64,000 nucleotides of DNA from positions 4,507,203 through 4,571,202 of the forward strand of contig NC_061064.1 of the NCBI RefSeq assembly GCF_021917145.1. Direction: 5' to 3'. Origin of the DNA: Hypomesus transpacificus (Eukaryota; Chordata; Actinopteri; Osmeriformes; Osmeridae). Positions 27,732 to 37,799 of this stretch are shown piece after piece. Made by a program: the position numbers and the translations under genes. The notes below the pieces were generated by a model. That model was not told where the DNA came from and made no database searches. It worked only from the letters and a program-made list of their open reading frames with translations. How positions within the stretch are numbered: position 1 is the first letter of the stretch; each line of letters starts with the position of its first letter.

Positions 27732-28658
27732 ATGAGTAATACAACGGGATGGAACCAACAGTTGAATGAGCTGCAGGTGAAGGCTGTCCTGTCCATGGCA
27801 CCTTGCTTCCTTTTTCTTTATGTCAACCTGGTCATGCTTTTCACTTTACTGAAGAAGTCTGTCTTTCAGATCCCCCGTTACATCCTGTTTGGTCACTTGC
27901 TCTTCTCAGATTCTCTCCAACTTGTGTTTTGTATGGTGATGTACATGCTTGCAGCTACCCGGCTGTCCATTAATAATTATGTTTGTTTGATCATTTGTGT
28001 TTGGATGGGAACAAATGCACTTATTTCACCTCTCAACCTAGCATTTATGTCACTGGAGCGGTATCTAGCTATTTGCTTCCCACTCAGGTACCCTCAGATT
28101 GCCACCATCAGACGGACTGAGGTGACCATTGCTGTGGTATGGATAATGGGCTCTATTAATTCCCTAATTGAACTCTTTGTTTTTGTTAGTTACAAGGTCC
28201 CATCTCTACAAATGCAGGTGTTCTGCTCAAGATACACTCTCTTACAAGGGGCGCTTTATGTAACTTTAAGCAAAGCCTTTACTAGTGTCTACATTGTGAT
28301 GGTTGGCATTGTCATTATCTACACATACATAGCTATCATGATTGCTGCCAAGTCTGCCTCCTCGAACAAAACGAATGCCAATAAAGCCCTTCAGACTATA
28401 TTGCTTCACATGATTCAGCTGGGCTTGTGTCTCACCTCCACCCTTTTTAATATAATCAACGTAATGGTTCGCTGGACTTTGGACCCACAAATAGTTATAC
28501 AGATCCAGTATGTTTTGTTTTTAGGACTCATTATCTTTCCCAAGTGTCTGAGTCCTCTCATATATGGTCTCAGAGACAAGGTATTCAGCGATGTCTTTAA
28601 ATACTACTTATTCTTTGGTACTAAAAACAAAGTGAGGACAGCCCCCATGGCACTGTAG
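27732..28658 (+). CDS. Odorant receptor, teleost OR131-2-like family
   Basis: An intact single coding exon for a 308-aa seven-transmembrane rhodopsin-like receptor (longer if the in-frame ATG at 27696 were used). The ATG at 27732 is chosen because it leaves a short N-terminus with an N-glycosylation site (NTT), and because a splice-acceptor-like CAG lies between the two ATGs. Family marks include FLYVNLVMLFTLLKK in TM1, YILFGHLLFSDSLQL in TM2 and SLERYLAICFPLRYP at the end of TM3, where E-R-Y replaces D-R-Y. TM7 has CLSPLIYGLRD where rhodopsin has NPxxY. The overall pattern matches the fish-specific odorant receptor 131-2-like group. Expected role is G-protein-coupled odorant detection at the cilium membrane; the ligand is unknown. 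It stands alone, although such genes often cluster. Confidence 0.9.
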   Translation: MSNTTGWNQQLNELQVKAVLSMAPCFLFLYVNLVMLFTLLKKSVFQIPRYILFGHLLFSDSLQLVFCMVMYMLAATRLSINNYVCLIICVWMGTNALISPLNLAFMSLERYLAICFPLRYPQIATIRRTEVTIAVVWIMGSINSLIELFVFVSYKVPSLQMQVFCSRYTLLQGALYVTLSKAFTSVYIVMVGIVIIYTYIAIMIAAKSASSNKTNANKALQTILLHMIQLGLCLTSTLFNIINVMVRWTLDPQIVIQIQYVLFLGLIIFPKCLSPLIYGLRDKVFSDVFKYYLFFGTKNKVRTAPMAL

Positions 28659-30796
28659 TGTACACAAATACATTGTACACTTTGTCAGTGGCTTTGAAGT
28701 TCTGTTGCATGTGGTGTGATTAAAAAAATGTCTGAATTACTGTGCAGTTTTCAGGGATTTAGACATGAAAATATACATGTTTTGTGTCAACACAATAATG
28801 TTTAATGTTTTAATTGACCATTGTTTTGGAGTGAAAGAATCGGTTTGCATAATTTGTTGACACAGAACTTTTGTTGAATCTTTCGCAGTTTCACTCACCT
28901 TTCCTACAGAATGAGGTGCAGCAGCATCAACTTAAAGGATCGATTCAGTGATATACTTTTCCAAACCCTTCCTGGTCGATACACACAATATTTATGTATG
29001 TTGACTCTAAACTTTTGATATTTAATATGAATCATATGTCCTATGCTTGAAGTGGCTCAAAATGTATAAAATGAAAAAAGAAAATCAAGAACATTTTGTG
29101 TTTGTCATGTCTAAAAATGCTTAATACACAAACTCATTTTAGGGGTGGGGTACATGAAATGGAAGATGTAATTATTTTAGAGAGGATTATAAATGTAGAA
29201 GGGGCCTAATGGTTTGTACTTTACAAAAGAAGTCTGTCTGAAAACGTTTGGGGAGCATTACACTTAATTACCCATAAATGTTATATTTTATTGTGGATTA
29301 GAACACAAATCAAGCCCTGGTACAGTGCCATGTAAGGGTATTGTGCAGTCAATTTGAAGCCCCACCCAATCACCTGTCTAATATGTCTATAGCCAGCAGC
29401 AGTAGAAGCCAACTAGGTTTGAAAATTAGTAAAAGCACCACCCCCTCTTCTGAGAGTCTACTGGCTCCCCAGTAAACACAATAGCTTGTGACACTCAAAG
29501 CGTAAATATTGAATGAGAGTTTTAATGATGGCAAAACAAAGTTCAACAATCCCATTAAATATTAATCCTTTGTTTATGTGGAAGCGAGGGACATAGTCAA
29601 AAGGGACATTTCTCAGCCTGTGCTGTTCCATCCTTTCATAGTAGTAGTACATGTAAACACACACATACAGCAGAAACTAAGACCTGATGCAATACACCCC
29701 TTACAGTCACGTCAGAATTAAACCACTCTGTCTTATGTTTAATGCAGTAAACATAGGTTCCAATAGCAATGATCAAGGTCCAAGGACAGTCCCTCCACTT
29801 GTTAAAGAGTATGTTAAAAGAAGATCTACTTCAACCCTTTCATCAAAACAAACCAACCTCAAAGCCAACAATATACTTAGAAAACAGTAGGCTACTGCAG
29901 CCAGGGTTAGGAGTTGTGTCGTGCACTTTAGCAGGTGAAGAGTCACAAGTGCACAGTTCAAGAGAATGGAACATGTCAACTATATTGCATCAGGCACCAG
30001 TTATGGTTCTGGTGCCATGAGAGGATTGAGCCGTGGCAGCTGTTAAGTTCAGGGAGCTGATCAGAGGCACTTCCTCTCCATCTCTTCCTTAACTAAATCC
30101 CTGATTATGCAATAAAGGGTCTATCACAAAGTGTTTGCCACAGTAGGCCAGGCTAGAGTTTGTAATAGTTTAGCAAATCATTGTCCTATAGTAGCACACA
30201 GTAAAATGCACACGAAGAAGCAAAGAAGGAATATAGATTAAGGTTTACCAATACCTGTGCCTGTTATCGAGAGGAGATTGTGTCTCATGCATGACAGAAA
30301 ATCAAATGACAACTTTGACCTTCATTCATTTTTAATCATCATTCTTAAAAGCCAACAATGTTAAACACGGCACAACATGATGCAATCACCCAAAGTAGGA
30401 CACAAAACAGGCAAGGCATCGCAAGAAATGAAAAGAAAAAAAGATTCAAAAAGGATAAGTGAAATCATGTTTCAACTTAATAAACAAAACAAAAACTATC
30501 AAAAGGCAAAGCCATATGTGGCACAAGCTCATGTACAGTAATAATAACCATAATAATAACGTTATAAAAACTCAATATTTGAAGAACTGTCGTACAGTGA
30601 ATGTTTTGCAGCTGTATAGTCCTGTTTGTTTAATACAGATCTATTTTCGAGTTGATAGGCAAAATATGTCCATGAATCTCCACACAATACCTCCATGACT
30701 GCCAGTAGAAGACCAGAGTCAAACTGGGACTTGTCTGAAATGATGCAAAACAAAAACCCGTTAAATACACGTCATTTTTGGTGATCCAATTGCAGT
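28659..30796. other. Intergenic DNA between the odorant receptor and ppme1
   Basis: AT-rich sequence with no recognisable gene or element. Short open frames show no family resemblance. Confidence 0.6.
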
Positions 30797-30802
30797 TTTA
30801 TT
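30797..30802 (-). promoter_or_regulatory. Poly(A) signal of ppme1
   Basis: AATAAA on the minus strand, about 93 nt downstream of the ppme1 stop codon at 30895-30897. Confidence 0.6.
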
Positions 30803-30894
30803 TTGGTCCAGAGTACAAGTAAATACAATGTATAATTGTAAATATATGTATCCATACATGGTTTGGAGATTATTGTCGATCATTACAAAATGTC

Positions 30895-33800
30895 TTACCA
30901 CAGGAACCCTTCCTGGAATTCAGTGAACTTATGGCGGACCATGAACGTGGCCAGAGCATCTGCTACCTGAGAGAATGGGGCAAAACACAACACAACACCT
31001 CGTCAAAATCAAGAACAATGGCACACTACAGCAACGCATACTACAAGGGAGCAGAAAGTGGGTCTCGTTGTTGAGCCACAACTCACTTTTTCAGGGGCAT
31101 CTTCGTGGACAGCATGGCCACACTGAGGAAGCACCTGCATTTGGAACTTCCCTGCATAGAAAGTGGAGATCATATGTGAGTTATGACATATATACACACA
31201 TTTCAACACAACAACCTAGCTGTACCACCGACTAAAGGTGAACCAGCAGAGTGTTACTTGTGAGGCCTCACCTTGCATCTGTCCAATTGTGAGATCTTTA
31301 TCAAGCCTGTCCACTCCTGTAGTGGGGAGGAACATGTAATACAACAGTTAAGAGATTCCATTCTGGATCGCTGGGTTTAAAAAGGTCAGGATCATAAAAA
31401 TGAATCAAGGGAAAACAACTACTGTCCCTTACTTAACCCCTGAATTCACTGGGTACTAAACAGTTGGCATGTAGAGGGTCTCACCTGCTAGCAGCAGTAA
31501 TTTAGGCACAGGGCATGTGAGAAAGAGGACAGACAGGCCCTTGAACCATCCCTCCCAGTATTTCTCTGTCTTTGACAGGTCCACACGCCAAGTGAAAAGG
31601 CTCTCCTTCACCTGGACAGAAGGGCATGCCACCTAAGAATACATTTCAAAACCCCCTGCAAACATGTAGGGGTTTATGTCAAATGCACCTCTTCCCTTAC
31701 CTCCTGGTCGTCTTCCTTCTTTCTTTTATGGTGCGATTCTCCTCCCTCTTCCTCCTCCTCCTCCTCCTCCTCCTCTTCAATAATGCCTTCACCGATGCTC
31801 TTAGAGACACCAGGGCTACTCAGGGGTTCGTCACATCTGCACAGACCAGGAACGACATGCTAAAGACCACCAGTACTGTACAAAAACTTGTAGGGGAACT
31901 TTCAGGTTCCCCTGAAGGTCCAAAACATACTTTTTCACCTGGCCTCCCATGGACACCCGGGCTGACTCTATGTTTCTGATCTGTCCACTCTTCACGCTGA
32001 AGGAGAATAGACCAACACAGATGATTGACACGACTGGAGGTTTGCTAATACAACGTTGATACAATATGCACCTCAACAATTCTACATGGTGATTCCAGTT
32101 TATTAGGATCAGGGCTTTACCTCCACTCTATGGCATTTTCAACTGACTTAAAGGTCTTTGGTCGACTCCTGAGGAAATTCTGCATACTGTTCAACGCATC
32201 CATGGCTGTGCCTTAAAAACACCAAGATATACACAAAGTAATGACAAACATCCATTCATAGTAGTACCAACCATCATCATTACACAACTATCAAAAACAC
32301 CAAAAATTGGAAAATGTCCAGGTGGAGCAGAATATAATTTTTTAATTTTTATAAGTAAAGTGTAAAAAGACCCACCTTCTACAACATCAATGACACATAG
32401 GCCAAGTAACGACGGCAAATGATTGGCTGCTGCAGTATGAACTGCTATTGCTCCACCCATGCTATGTCCAATCATCATGATGGGAGGTGGGTTCTCACCA
32501 TAAAGAACTTCCACCACTTTGCCAATATCTCTAGCAGAGAGATAGAAAAGACCAAATTAGCACGTACCATATTCTAGAACACTTGTCACCCACACAGCAA
32601 TCACACCTAGCAGTGGCCATTTGACAGGACTACCACTCCGACATCAGAGCTGAGATTCAAGGTGATCCATGAAGGTGAACCATTCTTTCAGCATCAAATC
32701 CCAGATCCTGGTGTCAGTGGGACGGGACTTCAGCAGATTGCCCTCCTGACTCTGTCCTCCTCCCATACAACTCTCTCCACCAGCACTTCACTACCTACAA
32801 CCAATCTCTCTCTTTCACGGGGGGATATCTACAATACCCATATAGGCCTACATGTAACGCTCAATCAAAGGGGATTTTAAATATATGCATTTAGAAGATG
32901 CTTTTTTCCAAAGCCATGTACAGTACAAAAAGTGCATTAGTAAGTGCAGTAGATAATCAAGGAAAAGAAGTGCAGGTTTAGGAGTAGTGGTTAGTTTGAA
33001 GGAACAGTCTGTTTTCAAGTCCTACATCAATATAGGACTCATGGGTCATTCATTCTGATTATCATCCACATCCACATATTGTACCCAATAGCACATCAGA
33101 CATTAACTAGACTCACTTGGCCATAGTCTCCGCTGAAAGGTCATCAGGATTCTTGACTTTGGTGTCACCTGTGTGTGTCACAGATAACACACATTTATTT
33201 GTATTGCTTTCAAGACTGAGGTCACAAGATGGTGTCACAATGTAACATCCTTGGGGTAATCAGTCCCTTACCGTGACCTCTGAGGTCCATAGCCACCACT
33301 CTGCAATGAATCCTGCTGCAAATCACCGCCTAATACGAACACACACAGACACGCATGGACGCACAAGCACATACACACAGGCCGACGAAGGCCATTTTAA
33401 AGTATTGGCGAGCATATCTTGTGTTTTCGAATGCCTGTGCTCAACTTCAAGACGACCTTGCAATACATCTAAAGCAGTGTGGCTATGCTGAATGTTCTCT
33501 GACCCAGCCTACTGAGTTAATTTACATTTACATTACATTTAGTCATTTAGCAGACGCTCTTATCCAGAGCGACTTACAGTAAGTACTCGAGGCAAGTAGG
33601 GTGAAGTGCCTTGCCCAAGGACACAACGTCATGTGCACCAGCCGGGAATCGAACTGGCAACCTTCAGATTACTAGCCCGATGCTCTACCCGCTCAGCCAC
33701 CTGACACCTGACTCCCTGACTAATGAAGGAGACTCACGGTGAACACAGCCCAGGAGAGGGCAGAGTGGCCTCCTCCATGGAGCAGGAGCAGCACAGGCCC

Positions 33801-34977
33801 GTGGGAGCCACTGCAGTAGATTCTGAATGTGTGCAGGGAAGTCAAGGAATGGATGATGCCTTTTCTGAGCCAGTGGCACTCTGCAATAGCATTTTACGCG
33901 GTTAACAACAGTCTAAACAGAAGATATAATGTGTTTACAAAACCTGTTATTTTCTAGTTATCCTGTTGATACCAGCATTTGCTGTGTCACTTTTTGTTTT
34001 ACTGTGAAGTATAAGGGTGTGTGTAAAGCTGTGTTTCGTGAAAAGACGTCAAGGATATGTCTTTGCTGCTATTGTTGTCCACCTCCACATCTTCCAGTGT
34101 TTCAAAATATTGACTCCAAGGGAGAGAGGTGAAGTCTCTCTTTCGTCCGGGCCTGCAAGGTTGTGAAAGATGACAGTGATGAATGACCAGTCCAAAACCA
34201 TCTATTGATAGCAAAAAAAAAGTCAGAGCATACAATATTCATGTATTTTTATGTTGCTGACACTTTTATCCAAAAATGATCAGGTCATTTGTATCTACAA
34301 CCACATGGTCTGCATTCAAATCCTCTACCACTGAGATATAACCAACAACATAGATGTTGTTATTGTCTTGTTAAAATAACCATACTCTTTAGTCAACACA
34401 AAAAAAGGGATACAAAATCGAGAAAATTGTATTCGTGACTATGATTGAGTGGGCGTGGACATTGATGCTTAGTTACTGGTGAGGAGGGGGGGTCCTGTAG
34501 CTAATGACGTTTTTACACCCACTGACCTGACCAAATAGGAGGAGTTCTCCCGGTGCTAAAAGCTATGTACAGTACGCATACGATACACTTCACCTCCCGT
34601 AGTCTGCGTAGAGTCCTACTGTTTTCGCACACTCAGAAGAAGGCCTGATTAATTTGTCAACCAGCGAAAGTGATCCGCTCGCTCACTTTGTAAGGCTTAA
34701 CTTCGTCGACTTAGAGCTAAACAGCAAAAGCTAGCTTGGTAGCCCAAGCTTGTCGCCACATCTCTTGCCACCAAATAACTGCAACCATACAGTCAGTTAG
34801 GGGAAGTCTGATGATGATAGCAAAGCTAACAACTAGCTATCAAACTACGCAGTGCGCACTCGCTATCAGCAATAATAACAACTAAACTCACCCCATTCTC
34901 ATTTTGGACCCCGACTGCAAACCTCCTGGCATAGGAGGTCTGGAACCTAACAAATTCAAATGCAACTGTTTTTCCAT
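30895..34977 (-). CDS. ppme1: Protein phosphatase methylesterase 1 (13 coding exons)
   Basis: Exons: 34892-34977, 34059-34152, 33738-33830, 33272-33329, 33117-33168, 32376-32530, 32121-32211, 31931-31996, 31701-31836, 31485-31611, 31272-31316, 31087-31151 and 30895-30966. They total 1140 nt (379 aa; human 386). PPME1 is an alpha/beta hydrolase that removes the methyl ester from the C-terminal leucine of the PP2A catalytic subunit and holds PP2A inactive. Visible: oxyanion-region LLLLHGGGHSALSW; nucleophile elbow GHSMGG (Ser about 151); IDVVEG (Asp about 176); CGHAVHED (His about 347). An acidic run of about ten Glu precedes a basic patch, as in mammals. The C-terminus (EFQEGFLW) is shorter than the human one. 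Start chosen because MEKQLHLN...KMRMG aligns with the human N-terminus. Intron 2 is a minor-class AT-AC intron; the others are GT-AG. Confidence 0.95.
33521..33704 (-). mobile_element. tRNA-derived SINE, copy 2 (in a ppme1 intron)
   Basis: On the minus strand this has an A-box-like TGGCTGAGCGGGTAGAGC, a B-box-like GTTCGATTCC, a CCTTGGGCAAGGCACTTCA body and a GCTCTGGATAAGAGCGTCTG tail followed by CTAAATGACTAAATGTAATG. It lies in ppme1 intron 3, in the same orientation as ppme1. The tail is well preserved, so it is the youngest-looking copy here. Confidence 0.9.
33831..34058 (-). other. U12-type AT-AC intron in ppme1
   Basis: The intron begins ATATCCTTGA, matching the U12 donor consensus. It ends TTCCTTGACTTCCCTGCAC, where TTCCTTGAC matches the U12 branch-point consensus about 11 nt before the terminal AC. 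Splicing here joins AAA GAC to ACA TTC AGA and gives K-D-T-F-R, the reading also found in human PPME1. No GT-AG pair nearby gives that protein. Confidence 0.9.
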
Positions 34978-36412
34978 GCCTTCAAACAATGGGCCAAGGC
35001 TGTTCTCTTTATCAGACGTTCCTCTGAGTTCGCAGCATACGATTTTGATTATCTCTAGCGGCCTTAAAAATAAAAGCAGTAATTTTACCACAAATTTGTT
35101 CCTTTACTCTACTCAAGCTGTCAGTGACAGTCTGCCGCGTCTCCTCCCACAATATAAACGCGTTTCGCATTGGATCATGGGATATGTATGCAGTCTGCAC
35201 TGACTTCTCGTTTAAAAACCTGGACTATAAACTCTTACCAAACTACAGGTCCCAAGAAAAAGTTCACACATGCAAAAAAAACACAACACAAGCAAAAGAT
35301 TACGTCACCTTTTACCGTGTATGTAGGGTTCAAACATAATTCATTTCAAAACACCAAAATTGCAATTGCTTTTTTACAAAAAAAATAAAATGACATTCTT
35401 ATTTGTCATGACCTTCATCACCTTCATGTTTATCGTCGTTCCCGACTGTGAGTCCTTAAGTGTACCCAAGTACCCTATGCCAGCCTTCTTTATATACATT
35501 AGAAGACATGTATATGCAATGAAACAATTAGATTTGTGGTTAATTTTTAGCCGTGACTGTTTCCTATATTCTGAAACCCTTCCCCCTGAAGCTTAAGGTT
35601 TAGTCTGCAGTGACATCACTTGGTAGTTTCCAGTACTACAGTATTGAGATTGTCCTAAGAACATGTCCTCCATTTTTTTACCCAAAGCAGCATTTACTGT
35701 AAAATGAATTACAAGGGTTGTGTACTGAATTACGGTTACAATAGTTGTGTGTTTACATAAACATTTGTGTTGGAAAACTGTGTTGGATGCAATGTTTCAG
35801 ATAAAATTATGTATGTAATGGTGCATGTCAGGGAGGGTCTCAGCATGTTCCTGTTAACAGTTCCTGTTCCCCTTAGGTGAAAAACTGGTTAAAAAACAAA
35901 CAAACAAACAAATACTATTTAGAGGTGCATTTTGATTGACTTGAAAAGTGTTTTAAGTCAAATAGTTTCCTACTCAGTGCCTCTTTTCACTTTAGTTTTG
36001 ATTTATAACAAAGTATTGTTTCTTATTTCATGTCAGTTCATGAAAATACTTTCCCATAGCTAGTATAGTCTCAATTTCAGTTGTTAATTATAACCATGCC
36101 TCTGTATTTATCACTGACCATACTTCCTGTTTCTTCAACGCTTTCTTCTGAGGAATACAACAGTTTTGCATCCGCTTTGCAGAAATCGGTTTTATTAGAG
36201 AAGATACTCGAAGATCTGTTCCAAAATCAGAGGTAGCGACACTCTCAGAGAAATATATTTTATAATGTGATATAATTAATCGACAGGGAATACATAGTAT
36301 TGATGTATAGCATTGACAATTTTGTGTCTGTGAGGGGTTTTGTATGTAAAAAAGTTACTGAAGCATAGTCCTCTGACTTGCACTGATAAATGACGCACTT
36401 TGATGTTCTTAG
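34978..36412. promoter_or_regulatory. Divergent intergenic region between ppme1 and the tasl-like gene
   Basis: This holds the presumed start regions of ppme1 (minus) and the tasl-like gene (plus). A possible non-coding exon ends at a donor-like CAGAG|GTAGCG (about 36232) and would join the acceptor at 36411-36412. An ATG at 36096 opens a frame through that exon which is not in frame with the tasl-like protein. No CpG-rich core or TATA box stands out. Confidence 0.35.
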
Positions 36413-36420
36413 AGCTGATC

Positions 36421-37312
36421 ATGTTGGGAGAAGACTTCATCAGAGGTCTCAGATACAGAGAAGTGGACTGGGAGTCGCGGAACGTAAAGGTCAGGGGAAG
36501 TCCAGCATGTCCTATACCACCAATCAAAGTAATCGGTGAAATAATGACAGGTGAGTGTTGTAAGTTTATTTAACACAATACTTGCTAATTTTTATGCCAG
36601 CGGGACACACACACACAAAATTGTAAAACATTTTGTAAAAAGTGCTGATATTATTTCCATAGCAAACTCAGAAGTCTGTGTGCAGTCTGTTCCTGGAGTG
36701 ACAACTCTAACCAATGAGGCCCTCCCCATCCCCAAAAGCCAGAATAATAATCAGGATCTACAACTTTATCGCTCTTGTTTCTGCACATCCTTCTGCAAAG
36801 ACTACCCAGATGTACAGCTCAGAGGGGACCATGTAGGAGACTGGAGCTTACTCAGTCTCCCAAAGCAGAGCAGCATATTTCAGGGACACCTGCTACAGCC
36901 CCAGTACCTGGATGAGACCCTGGGGCCTGTGGAGCCTGGGCTAAGAGCTGAGTCTATGCAGCCTCTGCATGATGAGGGTTACCTGGTCATGGACGGTAGC
37001 ATATCTTTGAATAGGGAGCCTTTGTCTAACTCCATGCTGAATAGTTACCTGGAGAGTAAGCTCATAGAGGTGTACAGGCAGCACATGCAGGATAGTCTGG
37101 CCAGATGCAGCTCTCCTTTGAGCCTGACCCCTCCACAGGGTCTGGTACCACCAGCAGCTCAGCACCTCAGCCAGCATCTCTGCCAGGACTATGGTGTGGA
37201 CTCCAGCACAGCCTACAGCATCGCGGTACACTATCTCAGCACATGTACAGTGACCAGCTCCCATTTCAGCTCCCCAGACCTGCGTATCTCCCAGCCTGAT
37301 CAGAGAATCTGA
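36421..37312 (+). CDS. tasl: TASL-like adaptor (TLR adaptor interacting with SLC15A4)
   Basis: Coding exons 36421-36550 and 36663-37312 total 780 nt (259 aa; human TASL, formerly CXorf21, is 301). The N-terminus MLGEDFIRGLRYREVDW matches the spacing of human TASL MLSEGYLSGLEYWNDIHW, the part that binds SLC15A4. A central block LSNSMLNSYLESKLIEVYRQ corresponds to human ISNAVLNEYLEQKVVELYKQ. Near the C-terminus, PDLRISQ (L-R-I-S at 37280-37291) is a pLxIS motif, as in human PSLHISQ. In mammals TASL docks on lysosomal SLC15A4 and its phosphorylated pLxIS recruits IRF5 downstream of TLR7-9. The same role here is inferred. Start chosen by alignment with TASL; the acceptor is at 36411-36412. Distinct teleost TASL paralogues may exist, so the exact symbol is uncertain. 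Confidence 0.82.
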
Positions 37313-37771
37313 TGAGGAGATGCGTTCTGAGGACGTGACCTCTACCCCTGCTTCACCATGCACCATTCATTTGAATTTGTCTCATGTCTATTTGTGTAAT
37401 TGTGCTATGAAAGCAATGAAGAATTTAAGTATACTAGTGTGTGAACTTAGTGCTAAGTTTCCAGAGATAGTATTTTGTACAGCAAGAGTCATTATAACCA
37501 AGTAGAAATAACTTTAACGACTTTGATATTTTGTCCATGTGCTTCAGTGTTGAGAGTCAACTGTTAGAATCTGCTATTGTCTCTGCTTCTTCTTCTTCTG
37601 TTATGGAAAAACAAATCCACCAGGTGGCGATGTAAGTTTGTTTGGATGCTAAGGAAGTGCATCCGAAAGAATGTTACACCAAAGAGAACAAACTGTTCTA
37701 AGTTGAAAGAGGTATGTTGTTGATGATGAAAGGGAGACAGAAATAGCGTTTGTAAAATATTGAACAATGGT

Positions 37772-37777
37772 AATAAA
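37772..37777 (+). promoter_or_regulatory. Poly(A) signal of the tasl-like gene
   Basis: AATAAA on the plus strand, about 460 nt after the tasl-like stop codon. The implied 3' UTR (37313 to about 37795) has no other features. Confidence 0.55.
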
Positions 37778-37799
37778 GATGAACACGTTGTTGTTCTGT

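Noticed and set aside
33620-33704. Possible tRNA gene on the minus strand
   Set aside because: A- and B-box-like sequences are present but are fused to a SINE body and tail, and two other copies share the same structure.
33898-34057. A GT-AG intron between ppme1 exons 2 and 3
   Set aside because: Nearby GT donors and the CAG acceptor inside ACATTCAG would delete or change the conserved K-D-T-F-R residues; the AT-AC solution is exact.
34888-35091. 67-aa frame as an extended ppme1 N-terminus
   Set aside because: The upstream part has no counterpart in PPME1 and is probably 5' UTR; the later ATG aligns with the human start.
36096-36232. MPLYLSLTILPVSS... as the N-terminus of the tasl-like protein
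   Set aside because: Joining this exon to 36413 puts it out of frame with the conserved protein, and the TASL N-terminal pattern begins at the ATG at 36421.
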